From: Pelagibius marinus | GTDB lineage: Bacteria > Pseudomonadota > Alphaproteobacteria > Kiloniellales > Kiloniellaceae | Assembly (NCBI RefSeq): GCF_014925385.1 | Contig: NZ_JACSDK010000003.1 | Location: 186,001 to 250,000, forward strand | Length of the DNA stretch: 64,000 bases | Direction: 5' to 3' | Shown here: in pieces, positions 1 to 12,471 of the stretch | Layout: each line of letters starts with the position of its first letter | Position numbering within the stretch: the stretch's first letter is position 1 | Program-made: the position numbers and the translations under genes | The notes under the pieces: model-generated | Databases searched by the model: none | The model's input: the letters and a program-made list of their open reading frames with translations, nothing else | Told to the model about the DNA's origin: nothing

Positions 1-1278
<1,278 letters not shown>

Positions 1279-1390
1279 GGGAAAAGAACTAAAGCTCTTC
1301 CTTCGGGCTTTCTGAGCTCGGCTTCGGGCCTCGCGCTGTCAAAGGTGCGGGGCCCGAAGTGTTCTCGGGGGGAGAAATCTGATCTGCGGC

Positions 1391-1495
1391 CCCACCCCCA
1401 CCCTAGCCCTCCCCCATCAAGGGGGAGGGGATTGCTGTTGAAGCGCAGATGCTTTCCCTCCCCCCTTGATGGGGGGAGGTTAGGAGGGGGGTGAC
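1391..1495. repeat. C/G-rich palindromic repeat pair
   Basis: Two near-identical hairpins face each other. The one at 1407-1430 has arms CCCTCCCCC and GGGGGAGGG around ATCAA. The one at 1455-1479 has the same arms around the complementary TTGAT. Each is a hairpin by itself. The flanks (CCCACCCTAG on the left, TTAGGAGGGG on the right) also pair, giving a composite inverted repeat of about 35-base arms. Elements of this composition are common as scattered intergenic repeats in alphaproteobacteria. Confidence 0.75.
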
Positions 1496-1550
1496 CCCTT
1501 TGCCGCGCTGAGCCGTCAGGCGGAGGGCGCTTGTGGTCGCCGCTTTCTCT

Positions 1551-1650
1551 TGTCGTCACCCTCGGGCTTGACCCGAGCATCCATGGAAGACCTTGGTCAG
1601 GACCGTGCCACGGAGAAATGGACCCTCGGGTCAAGCCCGAGCATGACAGT
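1551..1650. repeat. CGGGCTTGACCCG-type palindromic repeat pair
   Basis: The core CTCGGGCTTGACCCGAG at 1561-1577 is itself palindromic. It recurs inverted at 1624-1640 with matching flanks: GTCACC and ATCCATGG on the left, ATGGACC and ATGACAG on the right. The full element is therefore an inverted repeat of about 30-base arms around a 30-base centre. It resembles the dispersed palindromic repeats found between genes in many alphaproteobacteria. Confidence 0.75.
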
Positions 1651-1689
1651 GGAGCCTGGGGAGGGCTTTCCGCTACTCTCCACACCGCC

Positions 1690-2256
1690 ATGACCGCGAC
1701 CATCCCGATCCTCACCACCGAGCGCCTCATCCTGCGGCCCTGGCGCGACGGCGACCTGGCGCCCTTCGCGGCCTTGAACGCCGATCCCGAGGTGATGGAG
1801 CACTTTCCGGCGCCCCTCAGCCGGGCGGAGAGCGACGCCGCGGTGGGGCGCATGCGCGCGGCCCTGGCGGCCCAGGGCCACGGCTGGTGGGCGGCCGAGG
1901 CGCCGGGGGTGGCGCCCTTCATCGGGGTGATCGCCCTGGCCGTGCCCAACTTCGAGGCCCACTTCACCCCCTGCGTGGAGGTCGGCTGGCGCCTGGCGAA
2001 GGAATTCTGGGGGCGCGGCTATGCCACCGAAGGCGCCCGCGAGGCCCTGCGCTTCGGCTTCGAGGAGCTTGGGCTGGGCGAGGTCGTCTCCTTGACCACC
2101 ACGACCAACGCCCGCTCCCAGGCGGTCATGGGCCGCCTGGGCATGACCCGCGACCCTGCCGACGACTTCGACCATCCGAAGGTGCCGGAGGGCCACCCGC
2201 TGCGCCGCCATGTGCTCTATCGGCTGAAAAGTGCGAAATGGAGGAAAGGGCAGTGA
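1690..2256 (+). CDS. GNAT acetyltransferase, RimJ/RimL type
   Basis: The 188-residue product is a GNAT-fold N-acetyltransferase transferring acetyl from acetyl-CoA to an unknown amine. It opens with TTERLILRPWRDGDL, the hallmark of the RimJ/RimL-like (Acetyltransf_3) branch. A core region CVEVGWRLAKEFWGRGYATEG includes the acetyl-CoA pyrophosphate-binding loop (WGRGYATEG), followed by SLTTTTNARSQAVMGRLGM. The frame stays open further upstream through the palindromic repeat, but the ATG at 1690 is chosen because homology begins right there. It overlaps the next gene by four bases, so the two are probably co-transcribed. The substrate cannot be told from sequence. Confidence 0.85.
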   Translation: MTATIPILTTERLILRPWRDGDLAPFAALNADPEVMEHFPAPLSRAESDAAVGRMRAALAAQGHGWWAAEAPGVAPFIGVIALAVPNFEAHFTPCVEVGWRLAKEFWGRGYATEGAREALRFGFEELGLGEVVSLTTTTNARSQAVMGRLGMTRDPADDFDHPKVPEGHPLRRHVLYRLKSAKWRKGQ

Positions 2257-2534
2257 CCAAAAGCTATTTCGTGTGCCGCTGGAATCATGACCATCCGGAC
2301 GAGCCCGTCGACCTCTACAGCGAGTTGGATGGCGACCGCTACGAGCTACGGAAGGTGTACATCTTCAAGGACGGGCATGGAGAGGTCGCCGGTCCCGGCA
2401 TTGAGATGGGCAGCACGTGGCTTAGCCCAGAACCCTGTCCGCCGCTGGCCGAGATCGCAGCGCAGGCGGGATTTGAGCCCCGGGAGATCACGCGCGAGGA
2501 GTTCGAAGCGGTCTGGCGGCGATTTGCCGGCTGA
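2253..2534 (+). CDS. Small DUF6881-like protein
   Basis: The 93-residue product begins at a GTG preceded by GAGGAAAGG; an in-frame ATG at 2238 is an alternative. The sequence has the pattern HDHPDEPVDLYSELD, then RYELRKVYIFKDG, followed by a C-terminal helix with ITREEFEAVW. This resembles the small DUF6881 family, whose function is unknown. The start overlaps the stop of the preceding acetyltransferase by four bases, pointing to translational coupling. No signal peptide or membrane segment is visible. Confidence 0.75.
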   Translation: MTKSYFVCRWNHDHPDEPVDLYSELDGDRYELRKVYIFKDGHGEVAGPGIEMGSTWLSPEPCPPLAEIAAQAGFEPREITREEFEAVWRRFAG

Positions 2535-3005
2535 AGGCCCATCGCTCTGTGCTGAATCGGGACCCGGAAAGGGGGCGAGTCGGGCCCTTTTCCGCAACCT
2601 GCGGAAAACCTTCCTGCGTGGAAAAAACGTAGGAAGCGCCTGGACTTCAGCAATTCTTAACGCTTCCAAATTAGATATTGTTAACCTCAAGAGTGGGGTT
2701 TAGAAAAGTAGGCGTTAACCACGCTTCTGAACCGAATGGTGGTCCCGTGACGGGACCGTTGCGCTGAAAACGGGAGACGGCGCGACAGGTCGAGGATCTC
2801 GACCCCTCCAGTAGGGGGGCCTCCGGAGGGGGGACCGGCAGAAGCAGTGACCCTTCCCGTGGCCTTAGGATCGGCCTTGCGCCCAGCTTTTCTTCCGCCG
2901 CTCTTCGCCGCCCCGGTTGCCCGGGCCGGCGCTTTGGGGAACGGGATTTTCACGGGACGTGGCGGCCGGGCAGGCCCACGGCCCGAGACGAGGGTGTAAC
3001 AGGCA
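2535..3005 (+). promoter_or_regulatory. Structured leader region upstream of leuA
   Basis: This 471-base gap contains no convincing gene but many inverted repeats. TTCCGCA/TGCGGAA lies at 2590-2606, with a longer G-U-tolerant stem just after it (about 2613-2639). The near-perfect palindrome GGTCCCGTGACGGGACC lies at 2741-2757. At 2803-2831 three pairings compete: CCCCT with AGGGG, CCTCC with GGAGG, and CCCCTCC with GGAGGGG. Mutually exclusive stems upstream of a leucine gene suggest attenuation. However, I see no leucine-rich leader peptide and no terminator-type T run, so the mechanism is open. Confidence 0.4.
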
Positions 3006-4595
<1,590 letters not shown>

Positions 4596-4613
4596 TCCGG
4601 GCTTCTGGTTTGA

Positions 4614-5708
<1,095 letters not shown>

Positions 5709-5837
5709 GGCCCCGACATTAAGGGTCTATTAGGGATCAATGCTTTCTTCATTTGTATTTGGTGTGATGGTTCGGTAACTTAGCCCGAATCGGTCGCTTG
5801 ATGGCCTGGTTGGGGGGCTGCAGCGACAGGAGGTCCT

Positions 5838-6737
5838 GTGAACAAACCGACCGGCTCAGAAATCCGCGTTGCATCGCCCCTGAAAGCTTGGGCGAGCCGC
5901 TTCGCGCTTCTGCTCCTGGTGGGGGCCGCCTTCGGCCTCATGCTCATCGGGCGCACCAACAGCTTCATCGTCGAGGAAACCCGCACGGCGGTCACCGATA
6001 TGGTGACCCCGATCCTCGACGCCGTCTCGCAGCCGGTCGAGACCTTCAGCGGCGTCATCGACCAGGCCGAGGCCCTGGCGAACCTGCGCAGCGAGAACCT
6101 GGCCCTCAAGGAACAGAACACCCGCCTGCTGGAGTGGCAGGCGGTGGCCCGCCGCCTGGAGGCGGAGAACGCGGCCCTGCGTTCGCTGAACCGCATGGTG
6201 CCCGACCCGGCCATGTCCTACGTCACCGCCCGCGTCGTGGGCGACCCCGGCGGCGCCTTCGTGCGCACCGTGCTGATCAACGCCGGCGAGCGCAACGGCG
6301 TGGAGAAGGGCCAGGCGGCCATTACCGCCGACGGCCTGGCCGGCCGCATCGCCGAGGTCGGCAAGCGTTCGGCCCGGGTGCTGCTGCTGACCGACATCAA
6401 CAGCCGGGTGCCGGTGGTGGTGGGTGACGCCCGCGACCGCGGCGTGCTGGCCGGCGACAACACCAACGCCCCGGAACTGCTCTACCTCGGCCCCACCGCC
6501 AAGGTTCAGGTCGGCGACCGGGTGACCACCTCCGGCCACGGCGGCGTCTTTCCGCCGGGCCTGCCCATCGGCGTGGTCGCCGGGGTCGGCGAGAAGGGCA
6601 TCCGGGTGAAGCCTTTCGTCGACTGGGCGCACATGGAAGTCCTGCGCATCGTCGACTATGAGATGACCGGCATCCTGGACTTCGAGGCACAGGTGGGAGC
6701 GGCCCGCGCGGCGGCGGCAGCCGGGAACGCGCAGTGA
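5838..6737 (+). CDS. mreC: Rod-shape-determining protein MreC
   Basis: This periplasmic scaffold couples MreB to PBP2/RodA. The product has 299 residues: a cytoplasmic tail, one membrane helix at about residues 15-35 (FALLLLVGAAFGLMLIG), a leucine/glutamate-rich coiled coil at about residues 70-115, and the beta-barrel MreC domain. The start is a GTG, chosen because a near-ideal AGGAGGTCCT ribosome binding site sits immediately upstream. The stop overlaps the mreD start (GTGA). Confidence 0.95.
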   Translation: MNKPTGSEIRVASPLKAWASRFALLLLVGAAFGLMLIGRTNSFIVEETRTAVTDMVTPILDAVSQPVETFSGVIDQAEALANLRSENLALKEQNTRLLEWQAVARRLEAENAALRSLNRMVPDPAMSYVTARVVGDPGGAFVRTVLINAGERNGVEKGQAAITADGLAGRIAEVGKRSARVLLLTDINSRVPVVVGDARDRGVLAGDNTNAPELLYLGPTAKVQVGDRVTTSGHGGVFPPGLPIGVVAGVGEKGIRVKPFVDWAHMEVLRIVDYEMTGILDFEAQVGAARAAAAAGNAQ

Positions 6738-7249
6738 GACAGGAAGAGGGGGTCTGGCACCGCCTTGATGTCGTGGCCCGCAGCATCTCGCCCTTCTTCG
6801 TGACGCTGCTGCTGGTCCTCTTCGCCCTTCTGCCCCTGCACATCGCCGACCTGTCGCCCATCGTGCCCGCGCTGGCGCTGATCGGCGTGTTCTTCTGGTC
6901 GGTGCACCGTCCCGATCTCATGCCCATCTGGGCGGTCTTCCTGATCGGCCTGGTGCAGGACGTGCTGACCGGCGGCGTCATCGGCCCCGGCATCATCGGC
7001 CTGCTGGTGGCCCACGCCCTGGTGGTGTGGCAGCACCGCTTCTTCCTGGCGGCCTCCTTCGCCGTCATCTGGTTCGCCTTCATGCTGGTGGCAGCCGCGG
7101 CCCTGGCCGTGACCTGGCTCTTGACGAGCATCGCCATGATGACGCTTCTGGACCCGGGTCCCGTGTTCTTCCAGTACCTGGTGACCCTCGCCTTCTACCC
7201 CTGCCTGGCCTGGGCCTTCCTGCGCGGCCAGCGGCTGTTCCAGCGCTAG
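6734..7249 (+). CDS. mreD: Rod-shape-determining protein MreD
   Basis: A 171-residue, strongly hydrophobic membrane protein with five or so predicted transmembrane segments, and sparse charged loops such as HRPDLMPIW, typical of MreD. MreD is part of the elongasome with MreC and RodA/PBP2. It starts at a GTG overlapping the mreC stop by four bases, which implies translational coupling. The identification rests on position and membrane topology together, since MreD sequences diverge strongly. Confidence 0.93.
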   Translation: MRQEEGVWHRLDVVARSISPFFVTLLLVLFALLPLHIADLSPIVPALALIGVFFWSVHRPDLMPIWAVFLIGLVQDVLTGGVIGPGIIGLLVAHALVVWQHRFFLAASFAVIWFAFMLVAAAALAVTWLLTSIAMMTLLDPGPVFFQYLVTLAFYPCLAWAFLRGQRLFQR

Positions 7250-7266
7250 GGGGACAGGGGCCGGCC

Positions 7267-9168
7267 ATGCTGCAGAAGAACGAAGACAACGAACGCCAAA
7301 GGGCCTTCACGCGCCGCGGGCTGTTGCTGGGCGGCGCCCAGACCCTGCTGCTGGCCGGGCTGGCCGGGCGCATGTACTACCTGCAGGTGATCGAGTCCGA
7401 CCGCTACAAGACCCTGGCCGAGGACAACCGCATCAACCTGCGCCTGCTGCCGCCGCCGCGCGGGCGCATCCTCGACCGCTTCGGCCTGCCGCTGGCCACC
7501 AACCGGCAGAACTTCCGCGTCGTCCTGGTGCGCGAGCACGCCGGCGATGTCGAAAAGGTGCTGATGGCGCTGTCGCGGCTGATCGAGCTGAACGAGCATG
7601 ACACCAAGCGGGTGCTGCGCGAAGTGTCGCGCAAGCGCGGCTTCGTGCCGGTGACGGTGCGCGAGAACCTGACCTGGGACGAGGTCAGCCGCGTCGAGGT
7701 GAACGGGCCGGAGCTGCCGGGCGTCACCATCGAGATGGGCCAGATCCGCGACTATCCCTACGCCGATTCCATGGCCCACGTGCTGGGCTACGTCGCCGCT
7801 GTGGCCGAGCGCGACCTGACCGGCGACCCGCTGCTGGAGCTGCCGGGCTTCCGCATCGGCAAGAACGGCATCGAGCAGAAGTACGACCTGGCCCTGCGCG
7901 GCAATGCCGGGACCAGCCAGATCGAGGTCAACGCCTACGGCCGCGTGATCCGCGAGCTGAACCGCGAGGAAGGCAAGCCCGGCGACGAGCTGGTGCTGAC
8001 CGTCGACGGCGGCCTGCAGACCTTCGTCCATCAGCGCCTGCAGGGCGAAAAGAGCGCCTCGGCCGTGGTCATGGACATCGAGAACGGCGACGTCCTGGCT
8101 CTGGCCTCGGTGCCCAGCTTCGACCCCAACGCCTTCAACATCGGCCTGACCTACAAGCAGTGGAACGACCTCATCAACGATCCGCTGCACCCCCTGACCA
8201 ACAAGGCCATCGCCGGCATGTACGCGCCGGGCTCGACCTTCAAGATGATGGTCGCCCTGGCGGCGCTGAAGGCCGGTATCAACCCCAATCAAAAGGTCTT
8301 CTGCCCGGGCTACATGACCCTGGGACGCTCGCGCTTCCACTGCTGGAAGCGTGGCGGCCACGGCTGGGTCGACATGCACGAGGGCATCCAGCATTCCTGC
8401 GACGTCTATTTTTACGACACCTCGCGCAAGGTCGGCATCGACAACATCGCCGCCATGGCCAACCGTTTCGGCCTGGGCGAGAAAGTCGGCATCGACCTGA
8501 ACGGCGAGAAGGGTGGGGTGATCCCGACCCGGGACTGGAAGCTGGCCAATATCGGCGAGACCTGGCAGGGCGGCGAGACCCTGGTGGCTTCCATCGGCCA
8601 GGGCTTCGTGCTGGCCACGCCGCTGCAGTTGGCCACCATGGCGGCCCGCATCGCCAGCGGCAAGCAGGTGACGCCGCGCCTGACGCGCGGCGTGCGCGCT
8701 GACGCCGAACCGCCGGAGGGCGAGGCGGCCGAGGCCGCGGTGCCGGACTTCGCGCCGCTGGAGGTGCCGCCCGCCCACCTGAAGGTCATCCGCGAGGCCA
8801 TGGACGCGGTCAGCAATCACCCGCGCGGCACCGCCTATCGGGCGCGCATCCAGGAAGAGGGCATGGAGCTGGCCGGCAAGACCGGCACCTCCCAGGTGCG
8901 CCGCATCACCTTGGCCGAGCGCGCCGCCGGCGTGACCAAGAACGAGCAGCTGCCCTGGCGGCGGCGCGACCACGCGCTTTTCGTCTCCTTCGCGCCCGTG
9001 CACAAGCCGCGCTACTGCTGCGCGGTGGTGGTCGAGCACGGCGGCGGCGGTTCCGCGGTGGCGGCGCCGATCGCCCGCGACATCCTGCTGGAGACCCAGC
9101 AGCGTGACCCGGCCGGGCGCCGTTCCCTGCCCATCGTGGCGGCCACGCAGATCGTTGAGCGCGGCTGA
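7267..9168 (+). CDS. mrdA: Penicillin-binding protein 2 (peptidoglycan transpeptidase)
   Basis: This elongation-specific DD-transpeptidase cross-links peptidoglycan in the lateral wall. The 633-residue protein has an N-terminal membrane anchor at about residues 18-38 and a dimerisation/pedestal domain beginning with PPPRGRILDRFGLPLATN. The transpeptidase domain carries the catalytic SxxK as STFK (S323, K326), the second motif SCD (S377-D379) and KTG at 538-540. The ATG at 7267 is chosen over the upstream extension because the membrane anchor follows it directly. Its stop overlaps the rodA start in a TGATG arrangement. Confidence 0.97.
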   Translation: MLQKNEDNERQRAFTRRGLLLGGAQTLLLAGLAGRMYYLQVIESDRYKTLAEDNRINLRLLPPPRGRILDRFGLPLATNRQNFRVVLVREHAGDVEKVLMALSRLIELNEHDTKRVLREVSRKRGFVPVTVRENLTWDEVSRVEVNGPELPGVTIEMGQIRDYPYADSMAHVLGYVAAVAERDLTGDPLLELPGFRIGKNGIEQKYDLALRGNAGTSQIEVNAYGRVIRELNREEGKPGDELVLTVDGGLQTFVHQRLQGEKSASAVVMDIENGDVLALASVPSFDPNAFNIGLTYKQWNDLINDPLHPLTNKAIAGMYAPGSTFKMMVALAALKAGINPNQKVFCPGYMTLGRSRFHCWKRGGHGWVDMHEGIQHSCDVYFYDTSRKVGIDNIAAMANRFGLGEKVGIDLNGEKGGVIPTRDWKLANIGETWQGGETLVASIGQGFVLATPLQLATMAARIASGKQVTPRLTRGVRADAEPPEGEAAEAAVPDFAPLEVPPAHLKVIREAMDAVSNHPRGTAYRARIQEEGMELAGKTGTSQVRRITLAERAAGVTKNEQLPWRRRDHALFVSFAPVHKPRYCCAVVVEHGGGGSAVAAPIARDILLETQQRDPAGRRSLPIVAATQIVERG

Positions 9169-10322
9169 TGGCGATCGATATCTTCCTTTCCCGGCGCAAT
9201 CCGGAGCTGACCCTGCGGCAGAAGTTCTGGCAGCTGAACTGGGGCATGGTGCTGCTGCTATGCCTCATCGCCGGCGTCGGCTTCGCCATGCTGTACTCGG
9301 CGGCCAACGGCTCCATGACGCCCTGGGCCTCACGCCAGATGATCCGCTTCGGCCTCGGCCTGGTGCTGATGTTCACCGTGGCGCTGATAGATATCCGGTT
9401 CTGGTTCCGCTACGCCTACCTGATCTACTTCGCCGCCTTCGCCCTGCTGGTGGCGGTGGAGGTGATGGGCACCATCGGCATGGGCGCGCAGCGCTGGATC
9501 GACCTGGGCTTCATCCGCCTGCAGCCCTCGGAGATGATGAAGGTCGCCCTGGTGCTGGCGCTGGCCCGCTATTTCCACGGCGTCGCCAGCGAGGACATCG
9601 GGCGGCCGACCTACCTGATCCTGCCGATCATGCTGGCCGTGGCCCCGGCGGGCCTGGTGTTGAAGCAGCCCGATCTGGGCACCGCGGGCATGCTGCTGCT
9701 GGCCGCCGGCGCGGTCTTCTTTGCCGCCGGGGTGCGCTGGTGGAAGTTCGCCCTGGTGATCGTCGCCGGCCTGGGCGCCATTCCCATCGGCTGGCAGTTC
9801 CTGCACGACTACCAGAAGGCCCGGGTGATGACCTTCCTGAACCCGGAGAACGACCCTCTGGGCGCCGGCTACCACAGCCTGCAGGCGATGATCGCCTTCG
9901 GCTCCGGCGCGGTCACCGGCAAGGGCTTCATGCAGGGCACCCAGAGCCACCTGAACTTCCTGCCGGAAAAGCAGACCGACTTCATCTTCACCATGCTGGC
10001 CGAGGAATTCGGCCTGGTCGGCAGCCTGGGCCTCCTGGGGCTCTACTTCCTGGTGCTGGCCTACGGCCTCGCCATCTCCCTGCGGGCGCGCAACCAGTTC
10101 GCCCGCGTCCTGGCCCTCGGCCTCACCACCAACCTCTTCCTCTACGTCTTCATCAACATGGCCATGGTGATGGGCATGTTCCCGGTGGTCGGCGTGCCGC
10201 TGCCCCTGGTTTCCTACGGCGGCACCGTGCTGCTGACGGTGATGATCGCCATGGGCCTGATCATGTCCTGCTACATCCACCGGGACATCCGCATCTCGCG
10301 CCGCGGCACGGCCGAGGTCTAG
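9168..10322 (+). CDS. rodA: Peptidoglycan glycosyltransferase RodA
   Basis: A SEDS-family glycosyltransferase that polymerises lipid II together with PBP2. The 384-residue polytopic protein has about ten membrane segments. It includes the conserved GAQRWIDLGFIRLQPSEMMK motif, the KQPDLGTAGML segment, the large extracytoplasmic loop with NPENDPLGAGYH, and the C-terminal VGVPLPLVSYGGT motif. It starts on the A of the mrdA stop codon (TGATG), so the two partners are translationally coupled. It is the last gene of the shape cluster; also called mrdB. Confidence 0.97.
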   Translation: MAIDIFLSRRNPELTLRQKFWQLNWGMVLLLCLIAGVGFAMLYSAANGSMTPWASRQMIRFGLGLVLMFTVALIDIRFWFRYAYLIYFAAFALLVAVEVMGTIGMGAQRWIDLGFIRLQPSEMMKVALVLALARYFHGVASEDIGRPTYLILPIMLAVAPAGLVLKQPDLGTAGMLLLAAGAVFFAAGVRWWKFALVIVAGLGAIPIGWQFLHDYQKARVMTFLNPENDPLGAGYHSLQAMIAFGSGAVTGKGFMQGTQSHLNFLPEKQTDFIFTMLAEEFGLVGSLGLLGLYFLVLAYGLAISLRARNQFARVLALGLTTNLFLYVFINMAMVMGMFPVVGVPLPLVSYGGTVLLTVMIAMGLIMSCYIHRDIRISRRGTAEV

Positions 10323-10573
10323 GGCCCGCCAGCGCCCGGCCCCCCAACTGCTCGCCCGGGGCCAAGGGCCCGTATTTCAGCATTTTTCGCGCCTCATTGC
10401 TCCCGGAGGGCTCGACAAAGCCCGCCGGACTTGCTATCACCCCGCATCCCGGCGGTCTTGCCGTTTTCCGGCCCGGCCCTGTCGACCTCGTTTTCGGGGA
10501 AAATCCAAGGTTTTTCGCGGATTTTGGCGGGCAAAGGGGCCAGGCAGAGCGGCTTCCCGGGAACCCTTCATGG
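10323..10573. other. Spacer between rodA and tRNA-Lys
   Basis: About 250 bases with no credible reading frame. It must hold the tRNA promoter, but I cannot point to a clear -35/-10 pair. Short GC-rich repeats just after rodA (GCCCGGCC and GGGGCC) could form a hairpin but lack a T run. Confidence 0.4.
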
Positions 10574-10649
<76 letters not shown>

Positions 10650-11212
10650 TTTTCCCCAGATATTTCAAATAGATAGAGACGGACAAATGTGAGAAGCGCT
10701 CGCATTTGGAATTCCGCTTTCAGCGCGTTTGGAATAGCGCTCCTCAATAGCTGACTGAGAGCGGCCTTTCGGTCCAAAAATCTCCTGGAGTGCGGCTGGG
10801 AAGTTGACCGTATTCCAGCTCTGCACGAGGCCGTTGGATGTTTCCCTGATGACGACCCTAGGAGCACCGAGCTGCCCCCTCGGCAGGTGTTGCAAGACGA
10901 TTCGAGCTACCGGCTTTAGGCGTGGCAACTGCCCGAGCTTAGTCCGGTAAGCCTACTAGAGCGGACTATGACTGCTGTTGCAGTGAACCGCCGCTTTTGA
11001 TCCGATGCGGTCATTTGAGGGAAGTTATCTGGTTTGGTATCGGGGCTGCATTCCGCCAAGCACCTTTTGGATGTCCGGGCGAATTCGGAACGACATCTGC
11101 ATTTCGGGAGAGGCCGCTCCGCACCAATGCCAGGTCCTGGCGGACACGATCATATGGCGATAGGTGTTATCGATCGGCGCAATCGATCATACTCCCGTCC
11201 GTTGTCTCCATC
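10650..11212. other. Gene-free stretch after tRNA-Lys
   Basis: This 563-base stretch is less GC-rich than its surroundings and shows no supported gene. An 87-residue reverse frame (10665-10928) has no recognisable domain and no good ribosome binding site. The stretch may be residual DNA from an integration next to the tRNA. It also contains the promoter region of the LysR gene that follows. Confidence 0.4.
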
Positions 11213-12160
11213 GTGAGGGCCCGCTTTCTCTTGTCCAATCAACGACCAAGATACAACTGGAACGATATCGTCTATTTCCTGGAAGTGGCGCGGCAGAAGA
11301 GCCTCGTCAGGGCGGCCGAGAAACTGCGTGTCGACCACACCACGGTCAGCCGACGTGTGCGGGAGTTGGAGCGCAGCCTCAACACCTCGCTGTTCTCTCG
11401 GGGCAAGTCCGGCTTCAACCTCACCGAGACCGGTCTGCGCCTGCTGGAGTTCGCCGAGGGAATGGAAGGGCATGCGAACTCCATCGCCGAGGTCATCGCC
11501 GGCGTCGATGGCGGGGAGGCCGGCGGCGCCGTACGGCTCGCCAGTATGGAGGGGATCGGCAGCCTTTATCTCACGCGGTTGTTCGGCGATTTCAATAAGC
11601 GTTATCCGGCCGTCCAGATTGAACTGATCACTGACTATCGCATGCTCGATCTGAGCCGCCGCGAAGCGGACGTCTTCATCAGTTTCTTCAAGCCGGTGGG
11701 CAAACGCCTGTCTATCAAGAAGCTTGGAGAGTTCAAGGTCTCTCTCTTCGCCTCGCGGCGCTATCTGGCGTCGCACGGCCACCCTTCGACCATCGAGGAA
11801 CTCGACAACCATACCTTCGTCGATTTCATCGACGAGCTCGTGCATGTCCGCGAGAACCGTTGGCTGTCGGATATCCTGAGGCCGCCCCAGATCGTCTTTC
11901 GCAGTACCAGCCTGGTGGCGCAGTACCTCTATGCTTCGAACGACCAGGCGATCGCCATGCTGCCATCCTTCGTCGCGGCGAATAACCGGGACCTGATTCC
12001 TGTGATGCCCGACCTCTTCACCGTGCGCGACATTTGGCTTTCCGTCCACGAGGACCTGCTGCACATCACCCGCATCAAGGCGATCCTCTCTTTCCTGGAA
12101 AAACAGATCGCCAAAGACCGCGACTTCCTCATGCCGCAACTCGCCCAGACCGGAGAGTGA
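11213..12160 (+). CDS. LysR-family transcriptional regulator
   Basis: The 315-residue protein has an N-terminal winged helix-turn-helix at about residues 15-75, including AAEKLRVDHTTVSRRVRELE, followed by a substrate-binding regulatory domain. The VDHTTVSRR style is that of the LysR subgroup often acting as single-gene activators. A GTG at 11213 is chosen because it gives the family's usual length; the frame is open further upstream without homology. Palindromes at 12199-12291 lie between it and the ABC/nitrilase/allophanate hydrolase operon on the same strand, which is its most likely target. The inducer is unknown. Confidence 0.85.
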   Translation: MRARFLLSNQRPRYNWNDIVYFLEVARQKSLVRAAEKLRVDHTTVSRRVRELERSLNTSLFSRGKSGFNLTETGLRLLEFAEGMEGHANSIAEVIAGVDGGEAGGAVRLASMEGIGSLYLTRLFGDFNKRYPAVQIELITDYRMLDLSRREADVFISFFKPVGKRLSIKKLGEFKVSLFASRRYLASHGHPSTIEELDNHTFVDFIDELVHVRENRWLSDILRPPQIVFRSTSLVAQYLYASNDQAIAMLPSFVAANNRDLIPVMPDLFTVRDIWLSVHEDLLHITRIKAILSFLEKQIAKDRDFLMPQLAQTGE

Positions 12161-12471
12161 CGCATTTTTTTGCGCTCTGGCGCCCTGCGAAGCCGCTGAA
12201 AGATTAGGCACTTTCAAGATGTGCCGAATCTTTGAGCATGCAAAAATGTCAAGTAGGCTAACGAATTGGCAGAATATTCTGCAAATTTGCACATAGCCTT
12301 GCAAAACTGGGTCTTCCTATCTGCAGCGATCTTCCGATCATGGTGCCTGTGCATTGCAGCATGCGATCCCGAAAACGGCCTGATAGGGCCGATTTCGAGA
12401 CTTAGCAGACGCAAAGGATGCACGCCGGGACGGTGGACGCCGGGCCGGGGCGCAAGAACCAGGGAAGCTCC
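12161..12471 (+). promoter_or_regulatory. Probable LysR operator/promoter region
   Basis: This 311-base gap carries strong dyads. AAAGATTAGGCAC (12199-12211) pairs with GTGCCGAATCTTT (12221-12233) with one mismatch around a 9-base loop. The perfect palindrome GCAGAATATTCTGC (12269-12282) overlaps a second perfect palindrome TGCAAATTTGCA (12280-12291). AT-rich dyads of this kind suit a LysR-type regulator of the downstream operon. The first could alternatively end the LysR transcript, though no T run follows. No gene is visible. Confidence 0.5.

Larger units (their letters stand above)
1279..1689. other. Intergenic region with two classes of palindromic repeats
   Basis: This 411-base gap between ilvC and the acetyltransferase has no gene. 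It is filled by two unrelated inverted-repeat elements, listed separately at 1391-1495 and 1551-1650. The first hairpin group may also end ilvC transcription, but no run of T follows it. Confidence 0.6.

Noticed and set aside
10665-10928. Reverse 87-residue frame next to tRNA-Lys, possibly an integrase remnant
   Set aside because: No integrase motif (R-H-R-Y) is visible and no ribosome binding site supports it.
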